DNA of 64,000 nt from assembly GCF_023161665.1 (NCBI RefSeq), contig NZ_JALNTW010000016.1, forward strand, positions 1 to 64,000, in the 5' to 3' direction. The translations under genes were made by a program, and so were the position numbers. The stretch comes from Shewanella sp. 1CM18E. Lineage in GTDB: Bacteria > Pseudomonadota > Gammaproteobacteria > Enterobacterales > Shewanellaceae. Below the pieces are notes generated by a model that worked only from the letters and a program-made list of their open reading frames with translations, had not been told where the DNA came from and did no database searches. Below, piece by piece: positions 38,208 through 49,093 of this stretch (position 1 is the stretch's first letter; the number at the start of each line of letters is the position of its first letter).

Positions 38208-40301
38208 TTACTTCTTAGCTTCAGCAGCTTTTCTTTCTTTAACTTGAGCGATAACTTTCTCAGAAACGCTGTTTGGACACTGTGCGTAGTGAGCGAATTC
38301 CATAGAGAATTGGCCACGACCAGAAGTCATAGTACGTAGTGAACCGATGTAACCGAACATTTCTGAAAGCGGTACGTCAGCCTTAATACGAACACCAGTA
38401 ACACCAGCGTTTTGGTCTTTGATCATACCACGACGACGGTTAAGGTCACCAATTACGTCACCAACGTTGTCATCTGGGCTGAATACGTCAACGTTCATGA
38501 TTGGCTCAAGAAGTTCTGCACCAGCTTTTGGCATAGATTGACGGAATGCGCCTTTAGCAGCGATTTCGAACGCGATAGCTGACGAGTCAACTGCGTGGAA
38601 AGCACCGTCAGTTAGTTCTAGTTCAACGTCTAGCACTGGGAAGCCTGCAACAGTACCAGTCTTCATCATGCTTTCGAAGCCTTTCTCAACTGCTGGCCAG
38701 AATTCCTTAGGAACGTTACCACCAACTACTGAAGACTTGAACGTGAAGCCAGTGTTTGCTTCGCCTGGACGGATAACGTAGTCGATCTTACCGAACTGAC
38801 CAGAACCACCAGACTGCTTCTTGTGAGTGTAGCTATCAGCGATTTCGCGAGTGATAGTTTCACGGTAAGCAACTTGTGGCTCACCTACAATTAGCTCAAC
38901 GCCGTAAGTACGCTTAAGGATGTCTACCTTAATGTCTAGGTGAAGCTCACCCATACCTTTAAGAATAGTTTCACCTGAGTCTTCGTCAGTTTCTACGCGG
39001 AATGATGGATCTTCAGCGATCATCTTACCGATAGCAACACCCATCTTCTCAGAACCACCTTTATCTTTTGGTGCTACTGCGATAGAGATTACTGGCTCTG
39101 GGAATACCATTGCTTCAAGAGTACAAGGGTGCTTAACATCACATAAAGTGTGACCAGTTTGTACGTTCTTCATACCAACGATCGCGATGATGTCACCAGC
39201 TTGTGCGTAATCAAGTTCGTTACGCTCGTCAGCTTGCATTTCACACATACGGCCGATACGTTCAGTCTTACCAGTTGCACTGTTAAGAATCGTGTCGCCT
39301 TTACGTAGCTGACCTGAGTAGATACGTACGAATGTTAGTGCACCGAAACGGTCATCCATAATCTTGAATGCTAGTGCTTTTAGTGGCTCGTCTACAGATA
39401 CTAGAGCGTGCTCACCAGTTTCGTTACCTTCTTCGTCAGTTAGAGGCTGTGGATCAACTTCTACTGGATCTGGTAGGTAATCAACAACTGCGTCAAGAAG
39501 AAGCTGCATACCTTTGTTCTTGAATGCAGAACCACAGTATGTTGGGAAGAAGTCCATAGTACGAGTACCCTTACGGATACAACGCTTGATGTCTTCGATA
39601 GATGGCTCTTCGCCTTCCATGTATGCTTCTAATAGATCATCGTCTTGCTCAAGAGCAGTTTCGATTAGCATTTCACGGTATTCTTCAACTTGGTCAACCA
39701 TGTCAGCTGGAATGTCTTCGATGCGGTAGTTTTCCGCTTCGCCAGTCTCATCCCAAACCCAAGCTTTACGAGAAAGTAGGTCAACAACACCACTGAATTC
39801 GTCTTCGATACCGATTGGTAGAACCATTACTAGTGCGTTAGCAGCTAGAACGTCTTTAGTTTGCTTAACAACACGTAGGAAGTCAGCACCCATACGGTCT
39901 AACTTGTTTACGAAGATGATACGAGCAACGCGAGAATCGTTAGCATAGCGCCAGTTAGTTTCTGATTGTGGTTCAACACCACCAGAACCACAGAATACAC
40001 CGATACCACCGTCAAGAACTTTAAGAGAACGGTAAACTTCTACTGTAAAGTCAACGTGGCCAGGGGTGTCAATAACGTTGAAACGGTGATCGTTCCAAAA
40101 ACAACTAACAGCAGCAGACTGAATGGTAATACCACGCTCAGCTTCCTGTTCCATGAAGTCAGTTGTAGATTCGCCGTCATGAGTTTCACCAGACTTATGG
40201 ATCTTACCGGTTAGCTTTAGGATACGCTCAGTTGTAGTAGTCTTACCCGCGTCAACGTGAGCAAAGATACCAATGTTTCTGTACTTTGATAAATCAGTCA
40301 T
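38208..40301 (-). CDS. fusA2: Elongation factor G, second copy type (EF-G2)
   Basis: A 697-residue translation GTPase. Domain I shows the G1 motif [20 protein letters not shown] and NKLDRMGAD; domain IV carries the loop [12 protein letters not shown]. It stands alone rather than in the str operon (rpsL-rpsG-fusA-tufA), and the N-terminal motif ([17 protein letters not shown]) fits the second EF-G of Shewanella and Vibrio. In some bacteria with two EF-Gs they split translocation and ribosome recycling or act under stress; for this copy the role is inferred only. Confidence 0.88.
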   Translation of the reverse strand: MTDLSKYRNIGIFAHVDAGKTTTTERILKLTGKIHKSGETHDGESTTDFMEQEAERGITIQSAAVSCFWNDHRFNVIDTPGHVDFTVEVYRSLKVLDGGIGVFCGSGGVEPQSETNWRYANDSRVARIIFVNKLDRMGADFLRVVKQTKDVLAANALVMVLPIGIEDEFSGVVDLLSRKAWVWDETGEAENYRIEDIPADMVDQVEEYREMLIETALEQDDDLLEAYMEGEEPSIEDIKRCIRKGTRTMDFFPTYCGSAFKNKGMQLLLDAVVDYLPDPVEVDPQPLTDEEGNETGEHALVSVDEPLKALAFKIMDDRFGALTFVRIYSGQLRKGDTILNSATGKTERIGRMCEMQADERNELDYAQAGDIIAIVGMKNVQTGHTLCDVKHPCTLEAMVFPEPVISIAVAPKDKGGSEKMGVAIGKMIAEDPSFRVETDEDSGETILKGMGELHLDIKVDILKRTYGVELIVGEPQVAYRETITREIADSYTHKKQSGGSGQFGKIDYVIRPGEANTGFTFKSSVVGGNVPKEFWPAVEKGFESMMKTGTVAGFPVLDVELELTDGAFHAVDSSAIAFEIAAKGAFRQSMPKAGAELLEPIMNVDVFSPDDNVGDVIGDLNRRRGMIKDQNAGVTGVRIKADVPLSEMFGYIGSLRTMTSGRGQFSMEFAHYAQCPNSVSEKVIAQVKERKAAEAKK

Positions 40302-40842
40302 TTTTCTACTCTATTGGAGTTACGTTCTAAAATTCCGCGCAAGTATAGCAATACTTTTCAATTTATTTTATTCATTTTTATCATTCAGGGCTAAATTAAA
40401 CGAAATATCATAAAAAAATCACATTTTATAGCCAAAACTAAGCTCAAAAATCCGTTTGCAAAGGCTTGAGGAACCTAGCATGTGGCTTTTTTCGCTGAAT
40501 TTTTTATCGACATAGAATAAATGGGCATACGATTGCGCGAAGCTGAAGCTAGTTTAGTCAAATTTAATCTAAAAGGACACAAGCAAACGCAAGTATGTAT
40601 AGCTATGTTTGCTCAATGAATGGCTTTCCCGTCGTTAACCTGAATTAGCTAAGGCAGGCTTGTATGCATATAGTACTTTGAGTGGTGTCTTTAGTGATTG
40701 TTAATCGTTTTCCAGGTGTTCAACGTATCTCATGTAATGATGCTTCTATTCTCAACAAATACATTTTATCCCATAGATCCTGTGTGGGCAGAGGCAGTAG
40801 GGGTCGACATAACGCGCAGGCGAATTTAATTGAGGGCATTTG
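40302..40842. other. Intergenic region before the zincin gene
   Basis: About 540 bases containing the promoters of leftward fusA2 and rightward zincin. No reading frame, hairpin terminator or repeat stood out. Confidence 0.4.
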
Positions 40843-41784
40843 ATGCAGACTTTAGTGAGCCAAGGAACGATTGAGCAAATGTCTAGCGTTAAGAGCTGCT
40901 TTGCGCCTAACTCTATACCTATTCTCTTTGTCGATTACATAGGCAATGGTTTTTTTTCAATTATAGTGCGCTTGTGTATCGTGTTATTTGGCTTGTTTTC
41001 TTTCCAATGTATGGCAGCTGAGATTGACATTATTGACACCAATGTTCCGGAGTCCGAAAAAGTAAAAGTGAGGCAATGGCTCAACTATGGTGTGAATGCT
41101 GTGAGCAAGACGTTAGGTCCGCTGCCACAAAAGCGTATCGAAATAGAAGTGATACAGCAGCGAAATGCCCGCGAACCGGTCCCTTTTGCTGAAGTGAACC
41201 GCAGCAAACCCATTAAAGTGAAGCTGACCGTTGATGCTTTCGCGACATTAGACGATTTTATAGAAGATTGGACTTTGTACCATGAGCTATCGCATTTATA
41301 TCTGCCATATTTAGATTATCCCTCCTTTTGGCTTACAGAGGGATTTGCAACTTATATGCAATATGTGACGATGCTTAAAAGTCAGATCATTAATCGTCAG
41401 TCGTTTATTGAGCGTATGCGCGATGGTTTCATTCGTGGCGCCAATCAAACAGAAAAGCATCCTGGTCGACTTGCTGATGTGGCGGATAATATGTGGCAGA
41501 GAAGGGCGTATAAGCGAGTTTATTGGTCTGGTGCGGCGTTTTTTGTTGAAGTCGATTATCAATTAATGAGTCAAGACCTTAGTCTTGCAGATGTTATTAC
41601 ACGTTATAGTCGATGCTGTTTGCGTGAATACAACACTGGTAAGCATTTGATGGCTGAATTTGATAATCTTACACAAACCACAGCTTTTACTGACGCTTAC
41701 CAAAAATATGCCAAGCGACGGGACTTCCCTAAAATCTCTGAGCTTCAGATTGAGAGAGTTGCTGATTATTACTCTAAGCATTAA
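40843..41784 (+). CDS. Exported HExxH zinc metalloprotease-like protein
   Basis: 313 residues from the ATG at 40843, with GAGGG upstream. A hydrophobic segment at about 40-60, ending in CMAAE, could be a signal or anchor. The zincin motif YHELSHLYLP is followed about 18 residues later by WLTEGFATYMQ, the gluzincin pattern HExxH-x(n)-E. The Tyr and Arg-rich C-terminus has no recognised domain. Families with this pattern include M1-like and peptidase-MA proteins. The substrate is unknown. Confidence 0.75.
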   Translation: MQTLVSQGTIEQMSSVKSCFAPNSIPILFVDYIGNGFFSIIVRLCIVLFGLFSFQCMAAEIDIIDTNVPESEKVKVRQWLNYGVNAVSKTLGPLPQKRIEIEVIQQRNAREPVPFAEVNRSKPIKVKLTVDAFATLDDFIEDWTLYHELSHLYLPYLDYPSFWLTEGFATYMQYVTMLKSQIINRQSFIERMRDGFIRGANQTEKHPGRLADVADNMWQRRAYKRVYWSGAAFFVEVDYQLMSQDLSLADVITRYSRCCLREYNTGKHLMAEFDNLTQTTAFTDAYQKYAKRRDFPKISELQIERVADYYSKH

Positions 41785-41962
41785 AGCCACTAATTAAACA
41801 AGCAACAATGGCTAAACATCAAAGTTGTCAAGTAAAGTGAGTTGTCGAGCTAAGATAACAAGAACCACACCAATATATGCGTTTAAGTGTAGCGAAGTGG
41901 CACAAAAGCATATATGCCACTATTTTGAGGCTAATTTGCCGACAAAAACGAAAGCGCTGACA

Positions 41963-43303
41963 CTAACCGTGACTGATAAAGTCGCCTGACGCATTAGGTA
42001 AACTAGACTGTTTTGCAACAGCTTTCATTGCATTGGTTAGCTTGCTTAAGTCCGTCGAACTAATGCAGTAAGGCGGCATAATATAGATAAGGTTAGAGAA
42101 AGGTCTAATCCACACACCTAGATCTACAAATTGCTGCTGAAGCTCTGCGGTATTAAGGGTACTAGACATTTCTAGTACACCGACGCCACCTAAAACTCTG
42201 ACATCTACAACATTCGAATAATCAGCAGCTTCTGCTAACTCCATTTTTAATTGAGCTTCGATGGCTGAGATTTGTTGTTGCCAATGATTTTCTTTGATGA
42301 GTTCAAGGCTCGCAACTGCTGCTGCGCAAGCTAATGGGTTACCCATAAAAGTAGGGCCGTGCATAAATACGCCCGCAGGTGAGTCACTCACTCCTTGTGC
42401 GACCTCGTCACTGCATATGGTTGCGGCCAAAGAAATATAACCACCAGTCAGTGCCTTACCTAAACAAAGGATATCGGCTTCAATATCACTATGTTCATAG
42501 GCAAAAAGCTTGCCTGTGCGGCCAAACCCGGTAGCTATCTCATCTAATATAAGTAGTACATTATATTTGTCGCACAATTTTCGCAGCGCAGCTAGGTAAT
42601 CTGGGTGGTAAAAACGCATACCGCCAGCACCCTGCATGATGGGCTCAACCAGCACTGCTGCAATTTGTTGATGACTATCTTCAAATAATTGGGCTATTTC
42701 GGTAAGTTCCTGCGGATCAAACTCTTCACCGAAACGAGAGCGTGGTGCGGGGGCAAACAACTGTTTGGTAACCAATTCGCCAAACATGGTATGCATACCG
42801 CCTTCTGGATCACAAACACTCATGGCTGCAAAAGTGTCGCCATGGTAACCGTTCTTGATTGTGAGGATTTTTTGTTTGTATGGCTTAGCTCTACCTTGCC
42901 AATACTGCAGCGCCATTTTCATGGCAACTTCAACAGAAATGGAACCAGAATCGGCTAAAAAAACCTTGGTCAATTTAGGGCTGGTTAGTTCTACAAGTAA
43001 ACGAGCTAGCTCAATTGCTGGTCGATGAGTTATTCCGCCAAACATTACATGGCTCAGTTGCGCGGTTTGTTGCTGCATAGCCGCAACGATTTTGGGGTGA
43101 CTATAACCATGTATACAAGCCCACCAGGAACTCGTACCATCGACTAACTTGCTACCGTCTTGCAATTGTAACTCAACACCTTCAGCCGCAACCACACCGT
43201 AAGCGGGCAGTGCATTGGTCATTGACGTATAAGGATGCCACAAATGATCTTTATCAAATTGAAGGTCGATACTGTTTGTCGTAGATTGATTATCTCTGCT
43301 CAT
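41963..43303 (-). CDS. bioA: DAPA aminotransferase BioA
   Basis: A 446-residue PLP aminotransferase that makes 7,8-diaminopelargonate from KAPA with S-adenosylmethionine as amino donor. Typical motifs are HLWHPYTSM at the N-terminus, DGTSSWWACIHGYSHP, DEIATGFGRTGKLFAYEH, and the PLP lysine in CLGKALTGGYISLA. It diverges from bioBFCD, the enteric arrangement, so both arms should be controlled from the 332-base gap between them. Confidence 0.95.
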   Translation of the reverse strand: MSRDNQSTTNSIDLQFDKDHLWHPYTSMTNALPAYGVVAAEGVELQLQDGSKLVDGTSSWWACIHGYSHPKIVAAMQQQTAQLSHVMFGGITHRPAIELARLLVELTSPKLTKVFLADSGSISVEVAMKMALQYWQGRAKPYKQKILTIKNGYHGDTFAAMSVCDPEGGMHTMFGELVTKQLFAPAPRSRFGEEFDPQELTEIAQLFEDSHQQIAAVLVEPIMQGAGGMRFYHPDYLAALRKLCDKYNVLLILDEIATGFGRTGKLFAYEHSDIEADILCLGKALTGGYISLAATICSDEVAQGVSDSPAGVFMHGPTFMGNPLACAAAVASLELIKENHWQQQISAIEAQLKMELAEAADYSNVVDVRVLGGVGVLEMSSTLNTAELQQQFVDLGVWIRPFSNLIYIMPPYCISSTDLSKLTNAMKAVAKQSSLPNASGDFISHG

Positions 43304-43635
43304 AAATTAACCGTTAGTAAACCTTTTAATTCGTATGACATTGACAGGTTACGGCTTGCAGGTATGCTAAGCAAGAAAAATATAGTGGTAATTAACTAGT
43401 CATTTATTTGTAGTTATTTGTTTTTTATATTAAATAGTTTGTTACCCAGTACAGGTTTATATTGATTAGTCACTTAGTCGAATACCTAAGGGGGGGGATT
43501 TGCAATATAAAGCGGATGCAGTAAATGACCTTAATATTAAAGACCGCTCTAGCTATAGCGTTAACTCATCAGTATAAGAACAATTAACAATAATAACGTC
43601 TTGTGATTTGAAATCAGTGAGCAAAAGGGAACCAA
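43304..43635. promoter_or_regulatory. bioA / bioB divergent control region
   Basis: A 332-base gap that should contain the promoters of both biotin operons and, by analogy, a BirA operator. No clear TTGTAAACC-N16-GGTTTACAA-type site was found. A run of eight G lies at 43490-43497. A dyad-like pair TTGTTACC and GGTTTATA is spaced at seven bases, too close for BirA. Confidence 0.45.
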
Positions 43636-44688
43636 ATGTCTGAAGTACAGCTAAGAAATGATTGGAAACGTCAAGAGATTGAAGCGCTTTTTGCTTTGCC
43701 AATGAACGATCTTTTATTTCAAGCGCACAGTATTCACCGCCAAGAATTTGATCCAAATGAAGTTCAAATCAGCCGATTATTATCGATTAAAACCGGTGCT
43801 TGCCCTGAAGACTGTAAGTATTGCCCACAAAGCGCTCGTTACGACACAGGTCTTGAAAAAGAGCGCCTAATGGCGATGGAAACAGTATTAACAGAGGCGC
43901 GCAGCGCCAAAGCTGCTGGCGCTTCACGTTTTTGTATGGGCGCTGCGTGGCGTAACCCGAAAGAACGCGATATGCCGTACCTAAAGACCATGGTCGAAGA
44001 AGTCAAAGCGTTAGGTATGGAAACGTGTATGACCTTAGGCATGTTGTCTGCTGATCAAGCTAATACACTTGCTGAGGCCGGTTTAGATTATTACAACCAT
44101 AACTTAGATACTTCGCCAGAATATTATGGCGATGTGATCACCACTCGTACTTATCAAAGCCGTTTAGATACCCTAAGCAACGTGCGCGCATCAGGCATGA
44201 AAGTATGCTCTGGTGGTATTGTCGGTATGGGGGAAAAAGCGACAGATCGTGCTGGACTCATTCAGCAGCTTGCTAACCTAGATCAACACCCTGATTCGGT
44301 ACCAATTAATATGTTGGTAAAAGTCGAAGGTACACCATTTGAAAAGCTCGATGACTTAGATCCATTAGAGTTTGTGCGTACAATCGCTGTGGCACGTATT
44401 ACCATGCCTAAGTCTCGAGTTCGTCTATCTGCTGGTCGTGAAAACATGACCGAAGAGTTGCAAGCAATGTGCTTCTTTGCCGGTGCAAACTCAATTTTCT
44501 ACGGTTGTAAGCTGTTAACGACACCAAATCCTGAAGAAAATGATGATATGGCGCTATTTAAAAAGTTAGGCTTGCATCCAGAGCAAGGCGTAGCAGCCAC
44601 TAAAGAGCAAGATCAAGCCATGCTTGCCAAAGCTGCTGCACAGCAAGATAAGAAGCAATCAGCGTTTTATGATGCTGCTGCGCTCTAG
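43636..44688 (+). CDS. bioB: Biotin synthase BioB
   Basis: A 350-residue radical SAM enzyme that inserts sulfur into dethiobiotin. The cluster motif [11 protein letters not shown] is present, together with [21 protein letters not shown] and the C-terminal [15 protein letters not shown] region. The ribosome binding site AAAGGGA fits. It leads the operon bioB-bioF-bioC-bioD. Confidence 0.96.
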   Translation: MSEVQLRNDWKRQEIEALFALPMNDLLFQAHSIHRQEFDPNEVQISRLLSIKTGACPEDCKYCPQSARYDTGLEKERLMAMETVLTEARSAKAAGASRFCMGAAWRNPKERDMPYLKTMVEEVKALGMETCMTLGMLSADQANTLAEAGLDYYNHNLDTSPEYYGDVITTRTYQSRLDTLSNVRASGMKVCSGGIVGMGEKATDRAGLIQQLANLDQHPDSVPINMLVKVEGTPFEKLDDLDPLEFVRTIAVARITMPKSRVRLSAGRENMTEELQAMCFFAGANSIFYGCKLLTTPNPEENDDMALFKKLGLHPEQGVAATKEQDQAMLAKAAAQQDKKQSAFYDAAAL

Positions 44689-44837
44689 TTGCACTTCAAG
44701 GGTATGAATAAGCGCACAAATAAAGATTAATTAAAACAATAGCTAAAATAGTAAAAATCTAACCATTGCAATCGCTTATACCTCGTAGACTTACAGTGAG
44801 GTATAAGCACTACACGCTTTTAAATTGAGCCTAATCA

Positions 44838-46031
44838 ATGTCAGAAAGTTCCAATCAAGCACAACCACTAGAAAACCTTACAACTCGTATTGTTAACCGA
44901 AATTTAGCACTTAACGAGCAAGGTTTATTGAGAAAACGTACCAACCTAGTACTGGATCCTAGTCAGTCAAATTACTTTGAAGTTGATGCATTACCCTATG
45001 TTAATTTCAGTAGTAATGATTATTTAGGTTTATCAACATCAGTTGAGGTCGTTGATGCATTGCATCAAGGTGCTAAAGACTATGGTGTAGGCAGCACAGC
45101 TTCACCGCTTGTTGTTGGTTATACCGAGGCGCATGTAAAGCTTGAAAAAGCACTCTGCGATGTCACAGGCCATGAAGCTGCATTACTATTTTGTTCCGGT
45201 TTCAGCGCTAACAATGCCTTGATGAAAACCTTGTTTGAATCACATGATGTAGTTGTTGCCGATAAGTTTATTCATGCATCTATCATCGATGGTATTCAAG
45301 ACAGTGGGGCGACACTTAAACGTTTTACTCACAATGACGTTGATAGCGCTAAGTCTTACTTTGACCGTTTTAATCCAAGAGCACTGATCACTGAAAGCGT
45401 ATTTAGCATGGATGGTGATGTCGCGCCGCTAGCTGAACTTTCTGCACTTTGTCAGCAAAACAATGCGTGGTTGATTGTCGATGATGCCCATGGCTTCGGT
45501 GTCATTGGTGAAGATGGTTTTGGCGTGACTAGGCTTGCTGATGAGGTAAAAGTCGATGCGCAGTTAGTCACATTTGGCAAAGCGCTTGGTGGTCAAGGGG
45601 CTGCGATTCTAGGTAGTCGTGAGTTAATTGACTTTCTGGTTGCCAATGCACGTCATTATATTTACTCAACGGCTTTGTCACCAGCAAGTGCTGCTGCGGT
45701 TTTTACTGCGCTAACGGTAATAGAGAAACAACCAGAGTTAAGAGAAAGACTTAATGACAACATCAGTTATTTTCGAGCTCAGTGCGCGAAAAACAATATT
45801 GAGTTAACCGGCTCGTTAACCGCGATACAACCGATCATTCTAGGCGACAGCGCTAAAACCATGGCAGTGGCTCAGCGCCTAAAAGAACACGGGTTTTGGT
45901 TAGGAGCAATTAGGCCGCCAACCGTACCGCAAGGTAGCGCAAGGCTGAGATTGACACTAAACACTAACCATTGTCATCAAGATATTTCAGCGTTAGTTAA
46001 TGTGTTAGCCGATATTTTAAATAACGATTAA
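44838..46031 (+). CDS. bioF: 8-amino-7-oxononanoate synthase BioF
   Basis: A 397-residue PLP enzyme joining pimeloyl thioester and alanine. Motifs include FSSNDYLGLS, GSTASPLVVGYTEAH, VDDAHGFGVIG and the PLP lysine in VTFGKALGGQGAA. A 149-base gap follows bioB and could carry a weak internal promoter. The gene precedes bioC by 42 bases. Confidence 0.95.
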   Translation: MSESSNQAQPLENLTTRIVNRNLALNEQGLLRKRTNLVLDPSQSNYFEVDALPYVNFSSNDYLGLSTSVEVVDALHQGAKDYGVGSTASPLVVGYTEAHVKLEKALCDVTGHEAALLFCSGFSANNALMKTLFESHDVVVADKFIHASIIDGIQDSGATLKRFTHNDVDSAKSYFDRFNPRALITESVFSMDGDVAPLAELSALCQQNNAWLIVDDAHGFGVIGEDGFGVTRLADEVKVDAQLVTFGKALGGQGAAILGSRELIDFLVANARHYIYSTALSPASAAAVFTALTVIEKQPELRERLNDNISYFRAQCAKNNIELTGSLTAIQPIILGDSAKTMAVAQRLKEHGFWLGAIRPPTVPQGSARLRLTLNTNHCHQDISALVNVLADILNND

Positions 46032-46073
46032 TCATTAAAAGAATGAAAGACAACTTTTTTAGGATCCAATGCT

Positions 46074-46844
46074 GTGAATAAAGGATCAACTGGGCTAAGC
46101 CAGCAGGTGGCGACATGTTTCTCTGCCGCTGCAGATCGCTACCATAGCTATGATGTGTTGCAACAGCAAACTGCTAAACGATTACTTGCACAAATGTCGC
46201 CATGTGAACATCTGTTAGATATTGGAGCAGGTCCTGGCACTAGCTTTATTCACCTCGAGGGGTTAAAGCTAGTTACCAGTCTTGATATCGCGCCTGGCAT
46301 GCTACGAATATTAGCAACTAACTTTCCTGAATACCTAGCCGTTTGTGGAGATGCACAAAGCTTGCCTTTGGCATCAGCAAGCGTTGACGGGATCTACTCT
46401 AATGTAGCCCTACAGTGGTGCGACAATTTGGAGCAGGCAATTAGCGAAGCTAATCGGGTATTAACAGTAGGTGGGGAAATTAATTTAAGCATAGTGGCGC
46501 AAGATAGTTTGCATCAACTGCGTGATCTCGGTTTTAAAATAAATCAGTTTATAGCGCCAAGCAGTTTGTTGGCATGTTTCGATACTAATGTTTGGCATAT
46601 TGAAGTGTGCGAAACTCAAGCGGTTAATGTTTATTTTTCTAATCTCAAAGCGATGTTGCAGTCAATCAAAGGGGTAGGGGCTGCGATTGTTAAGCCCGCG
46701 CAAGCCACTAAGTTGCCTCAAGTCACACTGAGAGGACGTAAAGATTGGCAAGCACTGCAAGCTAAGGCAGAGTTGAGCCGAGCCCCAGAGGGCCTTTCCC
46801 TAACTTATAATATTAGCTTTATTAAGGCGCGCAAAAAGCGTTAA
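46074..46844 (+). CDS. bioC: Malonyl-ACP O-methyltransferase BioC
   Basis: A 256-residue SAM methyltransferase starting at GTG, with AGGAT upstream. It has the motif LLDIGAGPGTSFIHLE and the YSNVALQWCDNLEQAI segment typical of BioC. It methylates the free carboxyl of malonyl-ACP so that the fatty acid machinery can extend it into a pimeloyl chain. The downstream esterase BioH is not in this cluster. Confidence 0.9.
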   Translation: MNKGSTGLSQQVATCFSAAADRYHSYDVLQQQTAKRLLAQMSPCEHLLDIGAGPGTSFIHLEGLKLVTSLDIAPGMLRILATNFPEYLAVCGDAQSLPLASASVDGIYSNVALQWCDNLEQAISEANRVLTVGGEINLSIVAQDSLHQLRDLGFKINQFIAPSSLLACFDTNVWHIEVCETQAVNVYFSNLKAMLQSIKGVGAAIVKPAQATKLPQVTLRGRKDWQALQAKAELSRAPEGLSLTYNISFIKARKKR

Positions 46845-46870
46845 TCGCAGCTGAGCGACTTGGAGAGAAC

Positions 46871-47536
46871 ATGACTTTTTTTGTAACCGGTACAGATACC
46901 GACTGTGGTAAAACGCTTATCTCATCAGCTTTATTAACTGCTGCTAAAGGTGAAACTCTTGGTTTTAAACCAATTGCATCAGGTTGCGCTACAACTGAAA
47001 ATGGCTTGCGTAATAGCGATGCCTTAGCGCTAATGGCAGCCTCGACCATTAAGCTGCCTTATGAAGATATTAATCCTTTTGCTTTTGAACCTGCCATTGC
47101 ACCGCATATTGCAGCGGCAGAGAAAGGTGTTGAGCTACTTCCTAACCGTATTGCTGCACAACTTAAAATGGCGGAGTATGTTGGTGCCGATTTTTGTGTG
47201 ATTGAGGGCGCTGGTGGTTGGCGTTTACCGCTTGGCCAAGGGCATTTCTTATCTGAAGTGGTGCAATCAATGCAGCTACCTGTGATCCTTGTGGTCGGTA
47301 TGAAATTGGGTTGTTTAAACCATGCATTACTTACTGCAGAAGCAATTAAGGCCGATGGTTTGAATATTATTGGTTGGGTTGCAAACCAAGTTGATCCAGA
47401 GATGGCTAATCAAGCTGAGAATCTGGCTTTTCTAAAAGAAAACATAACGGCACCATTGATTGGTTATGTCCCCTATCTTGCAGCGCCATCAGCAGAGAAA
47501 GCGGCTGAATACCTAGATCTTAGTGTTTTAGGTTAG
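46871..47536 (+). CDS. bioD: Dethiobiotin synthetase BioD
   Basis: A 221-residue enzyme that closes the ureido ring of dethiobiotin with CO2 and ATP. The P-loop reads GTDTDCGKTLIS, where the common form is GTDTxVGKT. The DAPA-binding GFKPIASG and VIEGAGGWRLPL are present. It is the last gene of bioBFCD, 26 bases after bioC. Confidence 0.95.
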   Translation: MTFFVTGTDTDCGKTLISSALLTAAKGETLGFKPIASGCATTENGLRNSDALALMAASTIKLPYEDINPFAFEPAIAPHIAAAEKGVELLPNRIAAQLKMAEYVGADFCVIEGAGGWRLPLGQGHFLSEVVQSMQLPVILVVGMKLGCLNHALLTAEAIKADGLNIIGWVANQVDPEMANQAENLAFLKENITAPLIGYVPYLAAPSAEKAAEYLDLSVLG

Positions 47537-47939
47537 TCAATAACTTGCACAATTAAGGTTGTTCGGATAAATGGTTTATCACATTAGTTTGCTGAATTGG
47601 CTCGGCGCATAAGTGCTAAATCATTTGCCGTTAAAGGTTTTATGCTGGCGTGAAGCGCTAAAATACTTGCTTGCTAAGTAAGCAGTTAATTCAGCGTATC
47701 TCATTGTTAAAAAAGATTAATCAATAACTGACATAATTATAGGGTTACGGTGATTATTTTAATCTTAGATTAATGAACTCACCCTAGAATCTGAGCGCCT
47801 GATATAAAGTGGAGCGAAGTCGTCTACTATTGAAGCGACTGGACATAATTTTAATTGTCTCCCCTTGAATTCTCGATTTTCAGACATATTATGTCTTTAA
47901 GAGTGCATATTAGGTACTTTGTATCCAACAGGAGCTTAA
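47537..47939 (+). other. Gap between bioD and htpX
   Basis: 403 bases with no gene or clear terminator. The htpX promoter area is at 47864-47892. The rest shows no recognised feature. Confidence 0.45.
47864..47892 (+). promoter_or_regulatory. Candidate htpX promoter (sigma-32-like and sigma-70-like)
   Basis: CTTGAA (47864-47869) with ACATATTA 14 bases later resembles the sigma-32 layout CTTGAA-N13/14-CCCCATNT in part (the CAT part matches). The overlapping TTGAAT-N16-TATTAT also fits sigma-70. In E. coli htpX is a heat-shock gene, so stress control is plausible. The sequence does not decide between the two factors. Confidence 0.4.
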
Positions 47940-48803
47940 ATGAAGCGTATATTTTTATTGATTGCCACTAACATGGCGATCTTACTTGTGGCATCTATTG
48001 TGATGTCTATTCTAGGTGTAAACACCTCAACCATGGGCGGATTGCTTGTATTTGCAGCAATTTTTGGTTTTGGTGGTGCGTTTATCAGCTTAGCTATTTC
48101 AAAGTGGATGGCTAAAAAGACCATGGGCTGTGAAGTGATTACCACTCCACGTGATAACACTGAGCGCTGGTTAGTCGAAACAGTTGCACGTCAAGCTGAG
48201 CAAGCTGGGATTAAAATGCCAGAAGTGGCAATTTATCAATCTCCAGAGCTAAATGCGTTTGCAACAGGTCCAAGCAAGAACAATTCTTTGGTAGCGGTAA
48301 GTAGCGGCCTATTGTACGGCATGAACCAAGATGAAATCGAAGCTGTACTTGCTCACGAAGTTAGCCATGTAGCTAACGGCGACATGGTGACATTGACCCT
48401 AATCCAAGGCGTTGTGAACACTTTCGTTATTTTCGCTGCACGTGTTGTCGCTGGTATCATCAATAACTTCGTTGCAAGCAACGATGAAGAAGGTGAAGGC
48501 TTAGGCATGTTCGCATACATGGCAGTTGTTTTCGTTCTTGATATGTTGTTTGGTATTTTAGCTTCAATTATTGTTGCTTACTTCTCACGTATTCGTGAAT
48601 ACAGAGCCGATGAAGGTGCTGCACGTTTAGCGGGTAAAGAGAAGATGATTGCTGCGTTAGATAGATTACGCCAAGGCCCTGAAACAGGAGCAATGCCTGC
48701 ATCTATGTCTGCACTTGGTATTAACGGTAAGAAGTCTATGGCGGAATTGATGATGAGTCATCCACCACTAGAAAAGCGTATTGCGGCGTTACGCGCTAGC
48801 TAA
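47940..48803 (+). CDS. htpX: Membrane-bound zinc protease HtpX
   Basis: A 287-residue M48 peptidase of the inner membrane that degrades misfolded membrane proteins. Two N-terminal helices (about 5-60) lead to the cytosolic zinc site [10 protein letters not shown], then two more helices and the third metal ligand region [10 protein letters not shown]. The ribosome binding site AGGAG precedes the ATG closely. A strong terminator follows. Confidence 0.95.
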   Translation: MKRIFLLIATNMAILLVASIVMSILGVNTSTMGGLLVFAAIFGFGGAFISLAISKWMAKKTMGCEVITTPRDNTERWLVETVARQAEQAGIKMPEVAIYQSPELNAFATGPSKNNSLVAVSSGLLYGMNQDEIEAVLAHEVSHVANGDMVTLTLIQGVVNTFVIFAARVVAGIINNFVASNDEEGEGLGMFAYMAVVFVLDMLFGILASIIVAYFSRIREYRADEGAARLAGKEKMIAALDRLRQGPETGAMPASMSALGINGKKSMAELMMSHPPLEKRIAALRAS

Positions 48804-48821
48804 TATTGCGTATTGCTAAAC

Positions 48822-48859
48822 AAAGCGGTTTGAGTTGATAAAGCTCAAACCGCTTTTTT
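48822..48859 (+). terminator. htpX terminator
   Basis: A 13-bp stem AAAGCGGTTTGAG / CTCAAACCGCTTT with a 9-base loop and a T run. Confidence 0.92.
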
Positions 48860-49093
48860 ATTGCTCAAAATCAAGGTGATAAATAGTGAAAACGCGCATA
48901 TTCCACGAGACAATTTGATTGAGCGCACGTTTTGCCTAAAACCACAATGATATGATCTTGCAGCTAAATTAGTTGCGAATTAGATAATGCTTAGCTAAAT
49001 TAATCTAAGTCGTGCTAAAAAATATTGATCGCAAGATGAAAACAACCTGACATATAAGTTTTCACTATGCGGCCATCAAATGAGGATACAATT

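Noticed and set aside
43310-43470. BirA operator candidates (TAGTAAACC and TTGTTACC / GGTTTATA)
   Set aside because: Neither pair has the 16-base spacing of the known TTGTAAACC-N16-GGTTTACAA operator; matches are partial.
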